Assembly (NCBI GenBank): GCA_028707105.1
Contig: JAQTUY010000021.1
Coordinates: forward strand, 1-16,845
DNA length: 16,845 nucleotides
Reading direction: 5' to 3'
From: Candidatus Omnitrophota bacterium
Lineage (GTDB): Bacteria > Omnitrophota > Koll11 > Gygaellales > JAQTUY01
Translations under genes and position numbers: made by a program
The notes under the pieces: model-generated
Told to the model about the DNA's origin: nothing
Databases searched by the model: none
What the model saw: only the letters and a program-made list of their open reading frames with translations
In this document: piece by piece, positions 7,189 through 14,067 of the stretch
How positions within the stretch are numbered: position 1 is the first letter of the stretch
How the letters are laid out: every line of letters begins with the position of its first letter

Positions 7189-8099
7189 AAAAGGTTGTTA
7201 CAAACATACAAGCCTCTATTCGGGATCGTCTCCGAAATAAGGCAAAAGAAACGAACCGCTCATTTGCCGAAATTCTACAGTATTATGGGATGGAAAGATT
7301 TCTCTATAGGTTCAGCCTTTCAGAATACGCTGATCAATTTGTATTAAAAGGGGCGCTCTTATTTACTGTATGGCAAATCCCCGATCGACGCACAACGCTT
7401 GATATTGACTTTTTGGGGCGTTATGACAATCAAGTTGCAAGTATTGAGACGGTAATAAAACATGTTTGCGATGTTGCCGTAGAACCTGACGGGCTTGTGT
7501 TTGACGTAAAGACGGTCCAAGGGCGCAAGATTAAGGAAGATGCCGATTATGAAGGCGTACGTGTGAAGTTTGTGGGATTCCTGGAGCGCTCACATGTTCC
7601 AATGCAGATTGATGTGGGTTTTGGTGATATTGTTTATCCCAGGACGAAGGCGATTGATTACCCCGTTATTCTTGATTTTCCAAAACCTCATCTAAAAAGT
7701 TATCCGGCGGATAGCGTTATTAGTGAAAAATTTGAAGCTATGATTAAACTGGGTCTCTTAAATAGCAGAATGAAGGATTTTTACGACATTTGGCTTATGA
7801 TGCATCAGTTTGATTTTAATGGGTCTGATCTTACAGGGGCGTTGAGAAAAACATTTAATCATCGTAAGACCGATTTTCCGAAAGGGCAGCCAATATTTGC
7901 CGAAGAGATTTGTGATGAAAGATCCGATCGACAGGCGCTTTGGAAGATGTTTTTAAAAAAGGGAGATATTAAACACGCACCGGAGAAGCTGGCGATAACA
8001 GCACAAGAGATAGAGAATTTTCTTATTAAACCGTTAGATGCTATTAATAAGGCGCAGGAATTTGTAGGCGAATGGAAAGCTCCGGGGCCGTGGAAATGA
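7185..8099 (+). CDS. abiEii: AbiEii-family nucleotidyltransferase toxin
   Basis: A 304-residue DNA polymerase beta-type nucleotidyltransferase of the AbiEii/MenT class. Motifs in order: KGALLF (55-60), the metal-binding TLDIDF with Asp73 and Asp75, a third acidic residue Asp143 in QIDVGFGD, and the downstream SEKFEAMIKLG (180-190) and RMKDFYDIW (195-203). All catalytic acids look intact, so the toxin is probably active. Related MenT toxins transfer nucleotides to tRNA acceptor ends; classical AbiEii is described as a GTP-binding nucleotidyltransferase in a bacteriostatic phage-defence system. The target here cannot be read from sequence. It is coupled to abiEi through an ATGA overlap, and its stop overlaps the start of a phosphatase stub. 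Confidence 0.88.
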   Translation: MKKVVTNIQASIRDRLRNKAKETNRSFAEILQYYGMERFLYRFSLSEYADQFVLKGALLFTVWQIPDRRTTLDIDFLGRYDNQVASIETVIKHVCDVAVEPDGLVFDVKTVQGRKIKEDADYEGVRVKFVGFLERSHVPMQIDVGFGDIVYPRTKAIDYPVILDFPKPHLKSYPADSVISEKFEAMIKLGLLNSRMKDFYDIWLMMHQFDFNGSDLTGALRKTFNHRKTDFPKGQPIFAEEICDERSDRQALWKMFLKKGDIKHAPEKLAITAQEIENFLIKPLDAINKAQEFVGEWKAPGPWK

Positions 8100-8182
8100 T
8101 GCCTTTAAAGACATACGCCATTGGAGATATTCATGGCGCTTGCAAGGTGATGCGAATAAAATTCTTTAATTCGTTATCCTAA
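8099..8182 (+). pseudogene. Truncated calcineurin-like / PPP-type phosphatase, N-terminal stub
   Basis: The ATG at 8099 overlaps the abiEii stop by one base and encodes MPLKTYAIGDIHGACK before an unrelated tail and a stop (27 codons in all). YAIGDIHGA is the first metal-binding motif of bacterial Ser/Thr (PPP) phosphatases and metallophosphoesterases, where the Asp and His bind metal. Nothing of the later motifs follows, so the gene was cut here, perhaps by the event that shaped the island's right end. Overlap with abiEii hints that a phosphatase was once its third operon member. Confidence 0.55.
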
Positions 8183-8285
8183 CATCGTCTGATCTTTTGT
8201 TGGTGCGCGGGAGATACGCCAGCGCCCCCAGGCGCGGTTAAATAGATCATTCTTAAAATATGGTTTGGACGGTGGTATAAACCCA

Positions 8286-8310
8286 CCGCCAACTGGGAAA
8301 GGGCGCTGTC
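8286..8310 (+). repeat. Direct repeat, right copy (putative attachment core, att-R)
   Basis: A perfect 25-bp copy of 6157-6181. Together the two copies enclose about 2.1 kb carrying the recombinase remnant, abiEi, abiEii and the phosphatase stub. Confidence 0.85.
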
Positions 8311-8458
8311 ATCAAAGCGGTAGGTGGGAAACCGCAAGTCCCGGATAACGCGTCGGTTGCTGATCATAAGTGTTCGGGTACGCCTAATCTATTCAAGAAT
8401 ATTTGGTAGTATGAAATTACGAGGCTAAGAAAACTTTGCCGATTATACCCGAGTTCAA

Positions 8459-8487
8459 TTGACCCCATCTTGGTATCCCGATATAAT
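8459..8487 (+). promoter_or_regulatory. Promoter for the 43-residue gene
   Basis: TTGACC (8459-8464), a 17-nt spacer and TATAAT (8482-8487) give a strong sigma70-type promoter. The predicted leader to the ATG at 8557 is about 60 nt. Confidence 0.7.
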
Positions 8488-8556
8488 CATACATCAAGTA
8501 AATTGTTTTTCTGGCATTGTACCGGATAGATAGAAAATAAGAAGGGGGTGATTTAG

Positions 8557-8688
8557 ATGCCGAATAGAGACGGAACAGGTCCAAGGAGCGGTTCAAGAGG
8601 AGCAAGGGACGGAAGAGGACAAGGTAAGGGAAGATCTTCAGGAAAAGGGATAGGAAAAAAGAAGGGCGGAAGAAAAGGAAACTGTTGA
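8557..8688 (+). CDS. Small Gly/Lys/Arg-rich protein (43 residues)
   Basis: Starts MPNRDGTGPRSGSRGARDGR and ends GRKGNC. Of 43 residues, 14 are Gly and 13 Lys/Arg, with only two acidic residues, so it is very basic and likely disordered. The opening MP..DGTGP..G and the GNC end recall the small Gly-rich proteins of the DUF5320 type, though the Met-rich stretch usual there is replaced by basic residues. Coding is supported by a very strong SD (AAGGGGGTGA, ending 6 nt before the ATG), a good promoter upstream and a hairpin terminator downstream. Function unknown; nucleic-acid binding is a guess from charge. Confidence 0.7.
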   Translation: MPNRDGTGPRSGSRGARDGRGQGKGRSSGKGIGKKKGGRKGNC

Positions 8689-8734
8689 TAAGGTTGTCTG
8701 ATTTTCAAGCTCTTGTCTGATAAAATAACGGATT

Positions 8735-8769
8735 AAAGGGACAGTCCCCAGTGGGATTGCCCCTTTTTT
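8735..8769 (+). terminator. Rho-independent terminator after the 43-residue gene
   Basis: Hairpin GGGACAGTCCC (8738-8748) with GGGATTGCCCC (8753-8763), with one mismatch and one wobble, followed by six T. The GGGACAGTCCCC motif also resembles palindromes linked to REP-associated transposases. Confidence 0.75.
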
Positions 8770-8792
8770 GTCGGATTTGAGGCGGATTTTAG

Positions 8793-8820
8793 TTGAGAAT
8801 ATGTACAAAAATGCTACAAT
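8793..8820 (+). promoter_or_regulatory. Promoter upstream of the frameshifted small membrane gene
   Basis: TTGAGA (8793-8798), a 16-nt spacer and TACAAT (8815-8820) preceded by TGC, an extended -10. The ATG at 8836 would be only about 9 nt into the transcript. A small hairpin TATCAT/ATGATA spans the start. Confidence 0.5.
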
Positions 8821-8835
8821 ATATTTATCATAAAA

Positions 8836-9061
8836 ATGATAGTGTTTATCCTTTATTTTTTAATGATAATTGGCAGTTTTAAGCGTATAAGACCAGGGAA
8901 CGCTTTGGGTTTTAGAAACGTATCCTGGTTTTATGTTTTAAGCGGCGCTGGCGATTAAGCATATTTTACCTGAAGCCGCTATCCCTAACGCGTTATTCGC
9001 GACCTGGTGCATTATCAGCGCCGCATTTCTTGCCGGCATCTGGTCGGCGAAGAAAGCTTAG
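8836..9061 (+). pseudogene. Frameshifted small two-segment membrane protein
   Basis: Frame 1 from ATG 8836 encodes a hydrophobic start (MIVFILYFLMIIGSFKRIRP) and continues to WFYVLSGAGD before a stop at 8956-8958. The +1 frame, open from 8942, encodes ALAIKHILPEAAIPNALF then TWCIISAAFLAGIWSAKKA and stops at 9059-9061. Joined within 8942-8955 they give one protein of about 74 residues with two or three hydrophobic segments and a basic end. This suggests a single-base indel, either real or a sequencing error, in a real gene. I do not recognise the family. Confidence 0.5.
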
Positions 9062-9092
9062 CTTAAAAAAATAATAAACTAAGGAGGATCTA

Positions 9093-10121
9093 ATGGACGT
9101 CTTATTAAAGAAAATACTGGAAGCTCCCGGTATCCCGGGTTATGAAAGCCAGATCGCCAAAATCATGCATGATGAGTTCAAGAAGACTTGCGCTGACGTG
9201 CAAATAGATAATTTCGGCAATGTGATCGCCTGTAAAGGCAAGGGTAAAACGAAGATCATGCTTGCCGCGCATATGGACGAGATAGGCCTGATGGTCAAGC
9301 ACATCACCAAGGACGGGTTCCTCTATTTCATAAAGATCGGGGGGATAGACGACAGGATCCTGCCCGCCCAGAGGGTGATAGTCAAAGCTAAAAAAGGCGA
9401 CTGCTTCGGGATAGTCGGCACCAAGCCGCCGCACCTGCAGAAAGAAGAAGACAGGAAGAAGCCGCTTAGATATGAGGATATGTTCATCGATATCGGCTGC
9501 GGAAGTAAGGAAGAGGCGGAGAAAAAAGTAGAGGTCGGTGACGCGGTAGTCTTCGAGCCTAATTCGGGGATATTAAACGGCAAGTTATATTACGGCAAGG
9601 CTGTAGATGACAGGATCGGCTGCTTCGCGCTGATCAAGATAATGGAAAAGCTAAAGGTAAACGCGCAGGTTTATGCCGTGGCCACGACTCAGGAAGAGGT
9701 TGGTTTAAAAGGCGCGCGCACCTCGGCGTTTAAGATCGACCCTGATTACGCCCTGGCCATAGACACCAATGCCGCCGGAGATACTCCCCAGATAACTGAG
9801 CGCGAGTCTGCTTTGAAGCTTGGCGCCGGGGTTGCCATCACCATTATCGAGGCATCCGGGAGAGGCCTGATAGTAAATGAGAAAATGAAAGACATTTTAA
9901 TAGATACCGCTAAGAGAAACAAGATCAAATACCAGATAGACGTTATCGAAGGCGGTATGACAGACGGCGCGATCATCCACATGAACAGAGAAGGCGTCCC
10001 TACCGGGGTCTTAAACGTACCTACCCGTTATATCCATTCGCCGACCGGAGTTTTCCATATTGACGACTTAGATGCTGCCGTGGATCTGGCTGTTAAGGCG
10101 GTTGAGTGCCTGGCTAAGTAA
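9093..10121 (+). CDS. M42-family metallo-aminopeptidase (FrvX/TET type)
   Basis: A cytoplasmic di-zinc aminopeptidase; relatives form large dodecameric (TET) particles that trim peptides. At 342 residues it has the usual length. Metal ligands and catalytic residues are all visible: His60 and Asp62 in AAHMDEIG, bridging Asp172 in KAVDDRIGC, general base Glu201 with Glu202 in TQEEVGLKGA, Asp224 in AIDTN and His315 in TRYIHSP. The glycine-rich PDZ-like insert (about 70-165) fits the family. A perfect SD (AAGGAGG) lies 6 nt before the ATG. The MATE gene follows after 31 nt, so the pair may be co-transcribed. Exact peptide preference cannot be inferred. Confidence 0.94.
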   Translation: MDVLLKKILEAPGIPGYESQIAKIMHDEFKKTCADVQIDNFGNVIACKGKGKTKIMLAAHMDEIGLMVKHITKDGFLYFIKIGGIDDRILPAQRVIVKAKKGDCFGIVGTKPPHLQKEEDRKKPLRYEDMFIDIGCGSKEEAEKKVEVGDAVVFEPNSGILNGKLYYGKAVDDRIGCFALIKIMEKLKVNAQVYAVATTQEEVGLKGARTSAFKIDPDYALAIDTNAAGDTPQITERESALKLGAGVAITIIEASGRGLIVNEKMKDILIDTAKRNKIKYQIDVIEGGMTDGAIIHMNREGVPTGVLNVPTRYIHSPTGVFHIDDLDAAVDLAVKAVECLAK

Positions 10122-10152
10122 ACATACCCGGTACCCCAAGTAAATTACAACT

Positions 10153-11556
10153 ATGAAACATCATTTAAAAGAGGGCGGGATGGCGGAAGTACTCGCTATC
10201 TCCCTGCCGATGGTCATTTCTCATGCCTGCGATACGGTTATGGTCTTTACCGACCGCCTGTTCCTGGCGCGGCTGGACCCTGAGCTGATGAATGCTGCTT
10301 TGGGCGGGGGATTGACCGCTTTTATGATGATCTCGTTTTTCGTCGGCCTGGTAGGCTTTACGACCGCGCTGGTGGCCCAGCACTTGGGCGCCGGAAAGAA
10401 GAAAGATTGCGCTGTAGTGCTCACGCAGGCGCTTATCTTCTCCTGCTGTGCCTATCCGCTTATCCTTCTTTTGCGTCCGGCAGCCTATTGGCTTTTCGGT
10501 TTTGTGGGCGTGGGAGCGGAGCAGCTTGGCCCGCAGACCTTATACCTCAACATCCTGCTTTACGGTTCGATCATCAGCCTGGCGCGGATGGCCCTTAGCG
10601 GATTCTTTTCCGGTATCGCCCGCACCAGGATCGTTATGGCTGCCTCAGTTGCCGCCATGTTCACCAATGTGGGCCTGGATTATGTGTTTATTTTCGGCAA
10701 GTTCGGTTTTCCGGCCATGGGTATCCGGGGTGCGGCGTATGCCACTATCCTGGGAGGCGTTGTCGGCTTGATCATTTTGTCCACCGCCTACTTTAGCGGG
10801 CGTAACCGTAAAGAATATAGCATTGAGAATTCCTTCCGTTTTGATAAGGCGCTGGCGGGAAAGCTTCTGCGGTATGGCACTCCTACGGGATTTGAGATGT
10901 GCCTGAATATCATCGCCTTTAACGTTATGATCATGATGTTCCATTCCCTTGGCCCGGCAACCGCTACTGCCGCTACCGTAGTCTTCAACTGGGATTTTGT
11001 CTCTTTTGTGCCGCTGATCGGCATAGAGATCGGCGTGACCAGCCTGGTGGGCAGGTATATGGGCGCCGGGCATCCGGATAAAGCCCATCATTCGGTGATG
11101 TCCGGGCTGAAGCTGGGAATTACCTACTCGGTATTTATTTTTATTCTTTTCATCGGCTTCCCCGGCAGGCTGGTGGATGTTTTCCGGCCGGCTGTGGCGA
11201 GCGCGGTCTTTGCCTCTGCCGTGCCTACGGCGGTATTTATGGTTCGCCTGGCCTCGGTGTATGTGCTGGTTGAAGTCATGCTTTGCGTATTCATCGGCGC
11301 CCTGCGTGGGGCAGGTGATACGTTTTGGGCCATGCGTACGTCGGTTATCCTGCATTGGTTGATGGTCATTGTGCTGGCACTTATTTTGCGCGTCTTGCGC
11401 CTGGCGCCGGAGATCGGCTGGGCGGCAATGGTCTTTTTCTTCCTGGTGTTCTCGGCTGTCGTGTTTATGAGGTACCGCGAGGGAGAATGGAGGAAGATCC
11501 GTATTGTGGAGCCGGTTGTCCCGCCGGAGATGATCCCCGATATAGGAGAGGTATAA
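10153..11556 (+). CDS. MATE-family multidrug/toxin efflux protein
   Basis: A 467-residue inner-membrane protein with about twelve hydrophobic segments in two homologous halves, as in MATE (NorM-like) Na+- or H+-driven exporters. Family patterns include the opening EVLAISLPMVISHACDTVMV, the first-half VAQHLGAGKKKD after helix 2 and the matching second-half LVGRYMGAGHPDKA. It has a short cytoplasmic tail. The ATG at 10153 lacks a good SD. An in-frame ATG at 10180 follows GAGGGCGGG directly and is a possible alternative, leaving the core intact. It sits 31 nt after the M42 peptidase gene. The exported substrate is unknown. Confidence 0.93.
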   Translation: MKHHLKEGGMAEVLAISLPMVISHACDTVMVFTDRLFLARLDPELMNAALGGGLTAFMMISFFVGLVGFTTALVAQHLGAGKKKDCAVVLTQALIFSCCAYPLILLLRPAAYWLFGFVGVGAEQLGPQTLYLNILLYGSIISLARMALSGFFSGIARTRIVMAASVAAMFTNVGLDYVFIFGKFGFPAMGIRGAAYATILGGVVGLIILSTAYFSGRNRKEYSIENSFRFDKALAGKLLRYGTPTGFEMCLNIIAFNVMIMMFHSLGPATATAATVVFNWDFVSFVPLIGIEIGVTSLVGRYMGAGHPDKAHHSVMSGLKLGITYSVFIFILFIGFPGRLVDVFRPAVASAVFASAVPTAVFMVRLASVYVLVEVMLCVFIGALRGAGDTFWAMRTSVILHWLMVIVLALILRVLRLAPEIGWAAMVFFFLVFSAVVFMRYREGEWRKIRIVEPVVPPEMIPDIGEV

Positions 11557-11584
11557 TCCTTCTATTTTCTAAGCTATTCTTTGA

Positions 11585-11637
11585 TATAATATGAATGTCA
11601 GCGCCGGTTTGATCTTCTGCGTTAGAAGATGCATAGG
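11585..11637 (+). promoter_or_regulatory. Promoter and structured 5' leader of the GGDEF-PilZ gene
   Basis: An extended -10 TGATATAAT (11582-11590) has only a weak -35. Thirteen bases later comes CCGGTTTGAT (11604-11613), overlapping the start of a perfect 7-bp hairpin ATCTTCT (11612-11618) with AGAAGAT (11624-11630). Next is the SD ATAGGAG. The same CCGGTTTGAT plus hairpin plus SD order occurs before the YkgJ-like gene at 15891. Confidence 0.6.
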
Positions 11638-11644
11638 AGTAAAA

Positions 11645-12877
11645 ATGACGGATGTAAAAAAGAACAAAGAGAAGAAAAATAAAAATAAATTGACCAATTC
11701 ATCTAAGGACCTGATTTTTATCGGTATTGTTGCCGTTTTTGTATTTATTTTCTCGTATTTTTTCAATATATTTGTATTTCTTGCGGAATTTGTTCAGAAG
11801 TATCCTCATACGGTGACTTATATCGATGAAATTGTAATGCTCCTTTTTACCCTATCTATCGGCTTTGGTGTTTTTTCCTGGCGCAGATGGGTGGAGTTAA
11901 GTAAGGAAACCGCTGAACGTATAAAACTGCGCGAAGAGCTCCTGGTGATCGCTAATACCAAAGCGGAGGCAGAAACCATTATCAACAGGCAGCTTCACGC
12001 TGAGATCGAACAGCGCAAGGATATCGAGGAAAAATTAAAAAACCTGGCCAGTCACGATGAGCTTACCGGCTGCGCCAATTTTAGGATGACGATGGATCTC
12101 CTGGAGCATGAGATCGCCCGCGCCAGGCGCTATCAAAAGCAGTTTACGGTAGTCATGATCGATATCGACGATTTTAAGGCGATCAACGATGAGTATGGCC
12201 ATCTGGCAGGTAATGATGTCTTAATAGCTTTTGCCCGTGTCATTAAAAGCAGTGTCAGAAGCATCGATACCGTAGGCAGGTACGGCGGAGAGGAGTTTAT
12301 GATCATCCTTCCCGAATCAGACCCGGATCATGCTTTAGTCGTCCTGGAGAGGATCAGGAGTAATCTTAAGCAGACCAGGATAAGTTCGCCTCATCTGGAA
12401 AACGCGAAAGACTTCCTGTTGCAATTCAGCGCGGGAATAGCGGTCTTCCCCTATAACGCCAAAGACCTCAAGGAATTGATCTGGGTGACAGACAGCGCCC
12501 TGCGCCAGGCTAAACAGGAAGGCAAAAACCGGACAGTAGTGGAAAGGAGAAAGTTTATAAGGCTCGATCCCCTGCCGGGCACCAGGATAGAAATAGTAGA
12601 TACTTTTGGAAAAGAAACCGGTAAGGACCTGAAGATAGACAATATCTCCAAAGAAGGGATGTTGTTCCATTCTACGCAGGATATCCGTGATAAAGATTTC
12701 TTATGCCGCATACATTGTCCTAAAAATAAGTCTCCATTTAATCTTACTTGTAAAGTAAAATATAAGGGTAAGATAGAGGGTGAGCTATACCGCATAGGCG
12801 CTTATTTCCAGGATATGTCCGAGAATATGAAAGAAAGACTATTAAGCTGTATCGAGCCCCCCAGAGAATCGAACTAA
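11645..12877 (+). CDS. Membrane-anchored diguanylate cyclase with C-terminal PilZ domain
   Basis: Makes cyclic di-GMP from two GTP and probably also binds it. The ATG at 11645 is chosen because AGGAG precedes it; an in-frame ATG at 11591 has no SD and overlaps the promoter. Of 410 residues: lysine-rich N-terminus, two membrane segments (about 22-46 and 62-79) with a short external loop, a coiled coil (about 82-133), GGDEF domain 134-297 and PilZ domain 300-405. The active site GGEEF is at 214-218 and the inhibitory I-site RSID (205-208) stands exactly five residues before it. The PilZ signature is intact: RRKFIR (301-306) and DNISKEG (332-338). Synthesis and sensing of the same messenger are thus joined in one chain. 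Confidence 0.93.
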   Translation: MTDVKKNKEKKNKNKLTNSSKDLIFIGIVAVFVFIFSYFFNIFVFLAEFVQKYPHTVTYIDEIVMLLFTLSIGFGVFSWRRWVELSKETAERIKLREELLVIANTKAEAETIINRQLHAEIEQRKDIEEKLKNLASHDELTGCANFRMTMDLLEHEIARARRYQKQFTVVMIDIDDFKAINDEYGHLAGNDVLIAFARVIKSSVRSIDTVGRYGGEEFMIILPESDPDHALVVLERIRSNLKQTRISSPHLENAKDFLLQFSAGIAVFPYNAKDLKELIWVTDSALRQAKQEGKNRTVVERRKFIRLDPLPGTRIEIVDTFGKETGKDLKIDNISKEGMLFHSTQDIRDKDFLCRIHCPKNKSPFNLTCKVKYKGKIEGELYRIGAYFQDMSENMKERLLSCIEPPRESN

Positions 12878-12925
12878 AAGCTCTGTTTTAGCCTGCGTAA
12901 TTCCTCTACTTTAAGGGCATATTTC

Positions 12926-12934
12926 TGTTATAAT
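12926..12934 (+). promoter_or_regulatory. Extended -10 promoter for the SemiSWEET operon
   Basis: TGT followed by TATAAT (12929-12934) forms an extended -10 with no good -35. It lies 34 nt before the SemiSWEET start codon. Confidence 0.5.
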
Positions 12935-12968
12935 ATGGTCTAAAGAAGCGCAATTTGAAAGGATATCT

Positions 12969-13238
12969 ATGCTTTGGGAAATTATAGGCTTTTCGGCAGC
13001 ATTCTTGACCATGTTCGGTTTTCTGCCGCAGGTGATCAAAATATACCGCACTAAATCCGTGAATGACCTGAGTTTGCTGGCCATTATACAGTTCTTATTG
13101 GGCATCCTTCTCTGGCTGGTTTACGGTATCCATCTGAAGAACCCCGTAATAATCCTGGCCAACAGCGTCACTTTAGTCATCTTGATAGCGGCCCTGGTCT
13201 TGTTTTTTAAATACAGTTCAAAGACCGCCAAGAGCTAA
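12969..13238 (+). CDS. SemiSWEET-type sugar transporter (PQ-loop)
   Basis: At 89 residues with three membrane segments (about 4-24, 36-56, 60-82) it has the triple-helix-bundle size of bacterial SemiSWEETs, which dimerise to move sugars across the membrane. The PQ motif is at 20-21 (GFLPQVIKIYRTKSVNDLS), the conserved Trp at 49 or nearby, and Asn65 in the third segment fits the sugar-binding Asn. The SD AAAGGA lies 6 nt before the ATG. It begins a likely operon: the next gene starts 29 nt after its stop and the third 14 nt after that. The sugar is unknown. Confidence 0.92.
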   Translation: MLWEIIGFSAAFLTMFGFLPQVIKIYRTKSVNDLSLLAIIQFLLGILLWLVYGIHLKNPVIILANSVTLVILIAALVLFFKYSSKTAKS

Positions 13239-13267
13239 AAAGAGAGAAAATACAAAACGGAGCGTTT

Positions 13268-14053
13268 ATGAAGACAGCGATCTATTACTTTTCAGCTACA
13301 GGAAATTCTCTGGTTGTGGCTAAAGACCTGGCATTGGAACTTGGAGATACCGAAATAGTTCCCATGACCAAGGCATTGGGATCAGGCGGGGAAGCCTTTT
13401 ATGACGCCGTGGGGTTCGTTTATCCGGTCTATATGTTCGGCCTGCCGCTCATAGTGGCGCAGTTCCTTAAGAACGTCAAAATAAAGCAGGGGGCTTATGT
13501 TTTTAGCGTGGCCACCCTGGGAGGATTACCGGGGAGGCCGCACGCCCTGACCGGAGAGATACTTAAAAAGCGGGGCCTAGGATTAGACGCCGGTTTTTTA
13601 ATAAGGATGCCCGGTAATTATATCGTGCTCTACGGGGCAATGCCTAAAGAACATCAGCAAAAGCTGTTCGAAAAGGAAAAGGCGCGGATAAAAGATATAG
13701 CTTGCCATCTGCGCGAGCAAAAACGCGGCCTTATCGAAGAAGGCAATCTTTTGCTAAATCTCCTGTTTTATAAGCTGTTATACCGGCGGGGCACAGCGCG
13801 TATTCCTTTATCGGGAAAGAATTTCTGGGCCGCTGATTCCTGCACTAAATGCGGACTTTGCGCCAAAGTCTGCCCGGTCGCCAATATTGAATTGCCTGAC
13901 GGGCGCCCCAGATGGCTGGACCATTGCCAACATTGTATGGCTTGCCTGCAGTGGTGCCCTGTAGGGGCTATTGAATACAAAAAAATAAGCGCAGGCAGGA
14001 AGCGCTACCGTAATCCTGATATAACCGCGCGGGATATTATGGAGCAAAGATAG
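13268..14053 (+). CDS. EFR1-type flavodoxin/ferredoxin fusion protein
   Basis: An electron-transfer protein of 261 residues joining an N-terminal flavodoxin-like domain (FMN phosphate loop FSATGNS at 8-14, aromatic loop PVYMFGLP at 53-60) to two C-terminal 4Fe-4S clusters. The first is C-x2-C-x2-C-x3-C-P (Cys192, 195, 198, 202) and the second has the same spacing (Cys220, 223, 226, 230), as in bacterial 2[4Fe-4S] ferredoxins. This layout is named EFR1 family in anaerobes. CGGAG lies 5 nt before the ATG. It sits between SemiSWEET and a carbamoyltransferase; no dedicated redox partner is present, so its acceptor is unknown. Confidence 0.92.
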   Translation: MKTAIYYFSATGNSLVVAKDLALELGDTEIVPMTKALGSGGEAFYDAVGFVYPVYMFGLPLIVAQFLKNVKIKQGAYVFSVATLGGLPGRPHALTGEILKKRGLGLDAGFLIRMPGNYIVLYGAMPKEHQQKLFEKEKARIKDIACHLREQKRGLIEEGNLLLNLLFYKLLYRRGTARIPLSGKNFWAADSCTKCGLCAKVCPVANIELPDGRPRWLDHCQHCMACLQWCPVGAIEYKKISAGRKRYRNPDITARDIMEQR

Positions 14054-14067
14054 GTAAGCGATCAGAT

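Larger units (their letters stand above)
8183..8556. other. Gene-free stretch around the right island boundary
   Basis: No convincing gene on either strand. It contains the right copy of the 25-bp repeat (8286-8310) preceded by CCCACC, so 8282-8291 resembles a tRNA-Ser 3' end. It also holds a small hairpin GGTGGT/ACCCACC just before the repeat, a hairpin GCGGT/ACCGC (8317-8335), and the promoter of the 43-residue gene. Confidence 0.6.

Noticed and set aside
8417..8605. Minus-strand 62-residue ORF with YLMYDYIGIPRWG, considered as a GIY-YIG fragment
   Set aside because: The GIY-YIG spacing is absent, and the ORF runs over the promoter and start of the better supported 43-residue gene.
10645..11355. 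236-residue minus-strand ORF
   Set aside because: Antisense to the clear MATE gene; composition rich in His/Gly/Arg with no family pattern, no promoter or SD.
11604..11630. Known c-di-GMP riboswitch before the diguanylate cyclase
   Set aside because: The leader is too short and lacks the known aptamer layout; only the new shared decamer and hairpin are supported.
11591..11644. Earlier ATG for the GGDEF-PilZ gene
   Set aside because: It directly abuts the -10 element and has no SD; ATG 11645 has AGGAG at good spacing.
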